Source: Dasypus novemcinctus (Eukaryota; Chordata; Mammalia; Cingulata; Dasypodidae). From it: 64,000 nt of DNA. The stretch's first letter is position 1, and the number at the start of each line of letters is the position of its first letter. Shown here in pieces: positions 58,456-64,000 of the stretch. The DNA lies in NCBI RefSeq assembly GCF_030445035.2, contig NC_080685.1, forward strand, positions 113,696,432-113,760,431, read 5' to 3'. Both the position numbers and the translations under genes were made by a program. Under the pieces are notes generated by a model. The model saw nothing but the letters and a program-made list of their open reading frames with translations. It searched no databases and had not been told where the DNA came from.

Positions 58456-58982
58456 AAGATTCCTAGCTAATGGTAAATGAGAAATTAAAAGCTCATGAGA
58501 TTTCTATGTTTTCTATGTTTCTGTGTTCTTATTTCTGACTCATGGCTGGAAAATTTTAAACTGAAGCTCTAAACTCTCGATTCGCATCTGTCTGTATGTT
58601 TGAGAAATGACATTTTTGTTCCTCTGGATGGTAATATCAAATTAACTTATAAAACCCCTTTAAGACCTTTATTTTAATTTGTTAGAAGACAAATAAATGC
58701 TGATATATAAAATAATATAGTCTTAGAAATTAAGGAACCCAAGCTTCTAATATTATCAAAGGAAAAAAAGAATGTGTGTAAAATTATACCAAAATTTAAA
58801 AACAAATCAAATCAACATAATTCAGAAAAACCTTACACAAATGGGATTAATTAGCACAGTAAATAAAATTAGCTATGTCTTCTGTAATGGTATGTACGAT
58901 ATAAGCATAAATTTTTTTCTAACTTGGGCATGTTCTTAAATTTATGTAGGCTTACTGATCAGAGAAGCTAACATTATATCAG
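58456..58982. other. AT-rich sequence, nothing recognised
   Basis: No gene or repeat family could be named. Confidence 0.4.
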
Positions 58983-59425
58983 TGAGCTCTTTAAGGCAGC
59001 GGACTTGGCCCAGTGGTTAGGGCATCCGTCTACCACATGGGAGGTTGGCGGTTCAAGCCCCGGGCCTCCTTGACCCATGTGGAGCTGGCCCATGTGCAGT
59101 AATGACATGCGCAAGGAGTGCTGTGCCATGCAGGGGTGTCCCCCACGTAGGGGAGCCCCACACACAAGGAGTGTGCCCCATAAGGAGAGCCATCCAGCAC
59201 AAAAGAAAGTGCAGCCTGCCCAGGAATGGCACTGCCCACACAGAGAACTGACACAGCAAGATGACGCAACTAGAAGAGATACAGATTCCTGTGCCACTGA
59301 CAACAACAGAAGCAGACAAAGAAGATGCAGCAAATAGACACAGAGAACAGACAACTGGGGTGGGGGAGAAGGGGAGATAAATAAATAAATAAATAAATAA
59401 ATCTTAAAAAAATGAGTTCTTTAAG
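58983..59425 (+). mobile_element. tRNA-derived SINE (DAS-SINE-like), long form
   Basis: The body runs about 58996-59412 between TGAGCTCTTTAAG (58983-58995) and TGAGTTCTTTAAG (59413-59425), a 13-bp TSD with one mismatch. The head resembles a tRNA, with pol III A box TGGCCCAGTGG (59006-59016) and B box GGTTCAAGCCC (59050-59060). A longer tRNA-unrelated body with ACACAGAGAACTGACACAGC and ACACAGAGAACAGACAAC blocks follows, then a (AAAT)n tail. It resembles the tRNA-Ala-derived SINEs of armadillos. It is mobile DNA, not a working tRNA gene. Confidence 0.8.
59374..59402 (+). repeat. (AAAT)n tail of the SINE
   Basis: Six or more ATAA units, a typical SINE tail microsatellite. Confidence 0.85.
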
Positions 59426-60109
59426 ATGAAAAATGTAAACCCATGTTTACACAAATTGAGTTATTAGGCTGACAAACTTTTCTTTGAGTAATTGTCTGAA
59501 GACAGTTTCCAAGATATTTTTGGTAATTTAAATACATAAGGCATGCAGGATGTGTTTTGTTAAGGGAAAAGAAAAGTTTTGTCCTAAAGTAAAATGACTG
59601 GTTGTTGTAGAGTGAGAAAGAGCAATGTGTAGGACAAAATCTGTATAGATAAAGAAACCTGTAGAAGATTTGTGGAAAAGGAATTTTATTTGTCATTGTC
59701 AAGGTTGATTAAAATTTTATTGGTTAATGAGATTTTTAAGAGTTATCAGACAATACCCTAATGCAAAATTAGAATTTGTTTTTATCTTTGTGAAAATAAC
59801 AGTTTTCTTGGCTTGTTAGCCTGCTAAGAGGTTTAAAATGGTTACCTTAATCTTCTGAGTAATCCACCTAAAAGGCAAATATTGTAACTCTAAACAGATA
59901 ATGCTCTGGGCTTTATATTGACCATATAATAGTTAATTGTTTTACAAAACATACCTTCTCACTTCAAAAAAACCCAAGTCTTTGAACCTTTGCTTATGGT
60001 GGCAATTAGGGAGATCTGCCTGAGATCTCCATAAGCATGGCCTCTGCAATGACATTTGAAATGTACTTTGAAATCTCTCAGCTATAAAACTCTTTGGATT
60101 TAATGTTTT
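59426..60109. other. AT-rich sequence, nothing recognised
   Basis: No coding or repeat signature could be named. Confidence 0.4.
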
Positions 60110-60460
60110 CTAATTTGGATCAAGGTCTTTTTCCAAATACATCACTGATGGTTTCTGTAATCCCTTGGTGCCAAGGAGGCTCATCCTTGGAAGTCCTATC
60201 TCACATTGTGGGAATGGTAGTGAGTCCAGGTATGATAGGCAAGGCATACAGTCTCATGAAATCAACAACCCTTGGCAGGTCCTATTTTGGGATATATGAT
60301 AATCTATTTCCACAGTATAACAAAGTTAGAATCATTTATAATTTCTTTACTCATGATTCCTCTACCCCTTTTATCTGAACCTATATTTATCACTATCCCT
60401 ATTAAAGATCTGTCTCAGGGATTAAATCTTCAGTCTGTTCATGTATTTTTAAGCAGAGTT
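60110..60460 (-). mobile_element. Old L1 3'-UTR fragment, antisense
   Basis: 60120-60240 aligns with antisense L1 3' UTR (compare 36070-36190): TAATCCCTTGGTGCCAAGGA, then AGGCTCATCC and a CATTGTGGGAATGGTA-like string. It is highly diverged and the right limit is unclear. Confidence 0.5.
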
Positions 60461-61110
60461 TTAGCCAAAACCTACTCTCCAGTTTCCTGGACTTGCCAAG
60501 TGTAACTAAGAGAATGATAATGGTTAAGTCCCATTCCAAAAAACAAAGAATATCTACAACTGAAAGTGAAACAATTCTTTCCATCTGCCCCATAATAACT
60601 AAAACCCTTTCAGTCAGAAGCAGTCAGAACCCCAAGTTCTTCAAGATTGAAGAATGAAAAAACACAAAGGGGGAGTGTAACCACAGAATGAAGATTTATT
60701 TTATTATTGTTTTACTATCATGTGGTAATGAAAGAAATTTTAACTTGATATAATCAGTGATTATCAGATTTATGAGGGAAGGGGAATGGATGGAGAGTTG
60801 GAACACAGGACATATCTAGGACATTGGAATTTTTCTTTATGATACTGCAATGACAAATACATGACACAATACATTTGTGAACACCTATAAAACTGTACAG
60901 TATAAAATGTAAACCATAATGTAATCTACAGGCCTTGGTTAGTAGCAATGCTTCAATATCGCTTCATCAATTGTAACAGATGTCTCACACTAATATAAAA
61001 TGCTAATAATAGGAGAAAATATGTATGTGGTTGATGGTTATTATATGAAAATTCCTTATAATTTGATGTATTTTTCCTGTAATCTAAAACTTCTCTAAAA
61101 ATAAAGTTTA
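60461..61110 (+). mobile_element. Old L1 3'-UTR fragment, sense
   Basis: 60470-60560 starts with CCTACTCTCCAGTTTCCTGG, as in L1-A at about 15030. 60770-61100 resembles the first 3'-UTR block of L1-A (3110-3430), for example the CTATAAAACTGTACAGTATAA and AATGTAAACCATAATGTAAT region. It ends near AATAAAG at 61100. Confidence 0.6.
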
Positions 61111-61229
61111 TTATAACATTTTTAAAAGTTTATGAAAAATATTTTAAGAATGGAGTATTTTTCTTATAATAATGTTAACTTCTCTATTTAATTCTGAAAT
61201 CTGATTGTCACTTTGTTTGTATAAAGAAC

Positions 61230-61877
61230 TATATTATTCAGCCAAAGGGGTGCTCATGGAAAGTATCAGAAATCTGCTGGCTTTTATAAAGGGTATTTAT
61301 TTGGGGTAAAAATTACAGTCACAAGGCCCTAAAGAGTCCAACTGAAGGTTCCTTCCTTACCAAACTCTGATGCCACATGTTGAGGCAAGATGGCAGGCTT
61401 GCCATCTTGTGATGATTTAGGCTTTCTCTTTCCTCTTAAGGCTCTGTGGGCCCAGCTTCTTCTGATCTCAACTTTAGGCTGACATAGGAATCATCTCTCT
61501 TCCCAGGGCTCATTTCTTTCCAGTCACAGCTGCTCTGTTCACTTCACAAGGTCAGCTGTGAACTCTCAGGTGAATGATTCATCTGTCTTCCTGGGGTCTC
61601 TGCATTGTCTATGGAGGTGTCTCTCTTCCTCTGCATGTCTTCTCCTGTGTATCTACTTCTGTGTGAGAGTCTGTTCTATTGGCCCAGCAAGGGGCCAGGA
61701 CTCAACCCTGCATGCCCAAATGATATGTTTGAATCAAAGCCCTAATCTTGATTTAATCAAGTAAACGTAAAGCCTTTGAATTTAAATTAATCAAAGGGTA
61801 TCATTCCCAGAGAAACAGACCAGTTTATAAATATGATCAGTATCTCTTTTTCAATTCTTAAATATCAAACTGCTACA
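61230..61877 (-). mobile_element. ERV-L-type solo LTR (MLT2-like)
   Basis: On the minus strand it begins TGTAGCAGTTTGATATTTAA at 61877, continues with AAACTGGTCTGTTTCTCTGG, and near its end has CCAAATAAATACCC (poly(A) signal) and CTTTGGCTGAATAATATA. These match the layout of MLT2-type LTRs of ERV-L. No internal proviral sequence flanks it, so it is probably a solo LTR. No clear 5-bp TSD is visible. Confidence 0.6.
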
Positions 61878-63800
61878 GTAATCAAATATCACTTCACAGT
61901 GACCCATGATCCTCTTTAACAAATTGTTCAAACCTGACCATTTTGAAATTTTGCCTTTCCAATATCATACCCTACATAATATCTTCTTGATCTCAAAATG
62001 TTTTGGGAATTTCAAGGGGCCTCTGGAAAATTACAAAGGATTTCTTTCATCTTATAAAAAAGAGGCAATAAAAATGTCATGTTTCCTTCATATTTTATGA
62101 AATGCATGGGAAGTGTTGTCTAAATTTGAAAGGATTTTCTAAGCTTCTCTTGGTTAAGTCTGTATAGGTAAAATGCTATTAATATAAACACTTCAGAAAT
62201 TTTATAAAGTTTTAGATATTTGTCAATCTTTACATTCCATGAGTTGTCCTAGCAGTGATCTGCCTGATGTCAGCAGTAAAATTACTTGATATAATTTGTT
62301 ATTCTTAAAATATTGTTTAATGAACACTCAGCATAAAATTTATTTTTGTAAAGTAGCAACAATTTAACCATTTTAATGTTCTGTCATATGCAATTAGTTT
62401 TTACTCTGATGTTTCTCTGAACTCATTTGCCACCAGCTACAGGCTAGAAGACTTCATATTCAACAGAAACAGTCTTAGCAACCCATGGAAAAGACTTTGC
62501 CAAGTGCTTTGGGGCACAGGTTACTAATCATATTGATAAATAACTTTGAGAACAAAACACTGAACTAGGGCAGGCTTCCAGAACTCTAGTGAAGGAATTG
62601 ATGTGTTCATGAGAGGCTAACACAAAATTCAGTAGAAGGAGGATTGTTAGGGACTGAATTAAATGATAAAGAATGATTATAGTTTTGTTTAGATTATTGC
62701 AGATGTTAATGGTTTTTCTTCTAGATACAAAAGAATCTCTTATTCTCTTAAACCATCCAATTTATAAAACATTTCTCTTTTCTCACTGCCTGACTTCTTT
62801 AGAATTTGGAAACTCTTATTAATTTTATTTTTACAGCACTATAATTATTTACATAGGTTTACAGAATCAGAATCATCTGTACTCCTTATTAACAGGACAT
62901 AATTGAAGACATTTGTTATGTTACCAAGGCTTTGAATGGAATGTCATGCTTGAGAATGATGCTCAGTTTATCACACTTGACCAGAAACTTTTAAGGAACT
63001 AAAGTTGACATTTTGGAGCCACTGCTTACAAAACTCTCTTGGAAAATCTGGTCTGGTACCTTGCTCTTGGGTTCCCAACCTTATAGGTCAGTAAAGGTTA
63101 CTTTCTGGCAAGCATTTCCTTATTTTCACTGCCTTTAAGAAAGAGGAATTCACCCAAATGCATTGGCAACCTGCAGGTGAGATCTGGTGCTAAACTTTTG
63201 CCTTGGCTTCCAGCCTCAAGGGCTTTTCAAAGTCCAAGTGGAGGTTTCCTGTGAAAACTTCCAGGAGACCAGACTTAAAAATGCCTATATGGTAAATCAC
63301 CATTCTTGTTGCACAAATGTAAATACTTAGGCCAAATCTAATGAAGCCAGACTTATTTTATGGTGAAGAGTATTCTTTTTGTGGTTATCTTTTATCAGAA
63401 GGAGGGAGACTATATAGAAAACTTTTGGATTTCAATAGAAAATTATAGCACACTCCTATGGGTTATTGGATTCTGTTCCTGTTTATTGTCTGAGCTATTT
63501 TATATCCCCTTTGTAAACTGCAGATAACTGCATGCATTGTTATCTACCTGTAAATTGGCCTGGGTCCTGTGATCTTACATATCTTGTTCTACCCTAAATG
63601 TCTGTCAAAAGCTAACAGAATCTTTTGTGTATCAGGTCTCCAACAGACCAAGGGGCATAATAGCCCCAATCCTTTGACTACTTTACTACAGAGTCCCAGT
63701 CTTCCATGTGCACCATCACACCTTCCCTAAGAACATATGACCTGGAGTGAACAGTTATAAATATACCTAAAATTATGAAACAGCTTTAACACCATTGTCA
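61878..63800. other. AT-rich sequence, possibly decayed provirus
   Basis: Nothing can be named with confidence. Given the env remnant that follows on the plus strand, part of this may be old pol and env surface-subunit sequence, but no motif is readable. Confidence 0.3.
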
Positions 63801-63814
63801 AAGTGTTTTGGGCT

Positions 63815-64000
63815 CCTCAGGCTGAGATTAACAACCTAGTGCCAGTGGCCCTGCTACACGGACAGGCTCCAGATATCCTGACTGTCCATGAACAATGTTG
63901 CATTTACATTAATAATTCTGACAACATATGTAAATATCCTAAATATTTTGAAGAACCAAGTTAAGTTGTTTCATGATATCAGTCAGGCTCAATCATTTCA
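63815..64000 (+). pseudogene. Endogenous retrovirus env remnant (transmembrane subunit)
   Basis: In one frame AEINNLVPVAL is followed by EQCCIYINNS at about 63890-63920. This resembles the region around the CX6CC motif of class I (gammaretrovirus-like) transmembrane proteins, where a Cys pair precedes YINNS. The first Cys of CX6CC is absent, the spacing before the pair looks shortened, and stops follow. It continues past the window edge. It cannot make a functional envelope. The host ERV family cannot be named from this piece. Confidence 0.55.

Noticed and set aside
58996-59070. A functional tRNA gene
   Set aside because: A and B boxes are present, but it is the head of a SINE with TSD and (AAAT)n tail, and I could not fold a complete cloverleaf acceptor stem.

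Overview
The window is vertebrate nuclear DNA from a placental mammal. It is AT-rich, gene-poor and packed with LINE-1 (L1) elements. Two tRNA-derived SINEs (16.8 kb and 59.0 kb) resemble the DAS-SINEs described from armadillos, so a xenarthran, most likely an armadillo, is the best guess. The species call is an inference from remembered SINE families. By my estimate about two thirds of the window is L1.

Layout. (1) 1-15660 is a nest of L1s. An old sense L1 (L1-A; its ORF2 enters at base 1) is split near 3991 by a short antisense L1 3' fragment. That fragment is split again by a young full-length sense L1 (L1-F, 4055-13690) with a perfect 15-bp target-site duplication (TSD). (2) 15661-24230 is mostly unique sequence with one SINE, one intact single-exon olfactory receptor gene of OR14 type (17725-18699, minus strand) and a processed pseudogene of the spliceosomal Sm protein SNRPD1 (20524-20872, minus strand). 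(3) 24231-31160 is a 5'-truncated antisense L1 (L1-B). (4) 31851-57651 is an unprocessed, dead RALGDS/RGL4-like gene on the plus strand. It keeps its exon-intron structure but carries stops and frameshifts, and two full-length antisense L1s interrupt it (L1-C, 34800-44439; L1-D, 46108-55734), each with a clear TSD. (5) 58.2-64 kb holds ERV-L-type LTR pieces, a second SINE, old L1 3'-UTR fragments and, at the right edge, a remnant of a retroviral env transmembrane subunit.

L1-F is the most informative element. It is about 9.64 kb long, against about 6 kb for a human L1. It has a CpG-rich 5' UTR with 51-bp tandem repeats that each carry a GC box, an intact ORF1 (322 codons), an ORF2 with all endonuclease residues, and a 2.8-kb 3' UTR. 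ORF2 has two lesions: the first catalytic Asp of the reverse-transcriptase FADD motif is Asn (residue 702), and a seventh A in an A-run at 10270-10276 shifts the frame before the Cys-rich C-terminus. L1-F, L1-C and L1-D are almost the same length (9636, 9640 and 9627 bp) although most of their 5' UTR sequence differs.

The only gene likely to make a working host protein is the olfactory receptor. I found no undescribed multi-gene system. The most novel material is the architecture of this L1 lineage.
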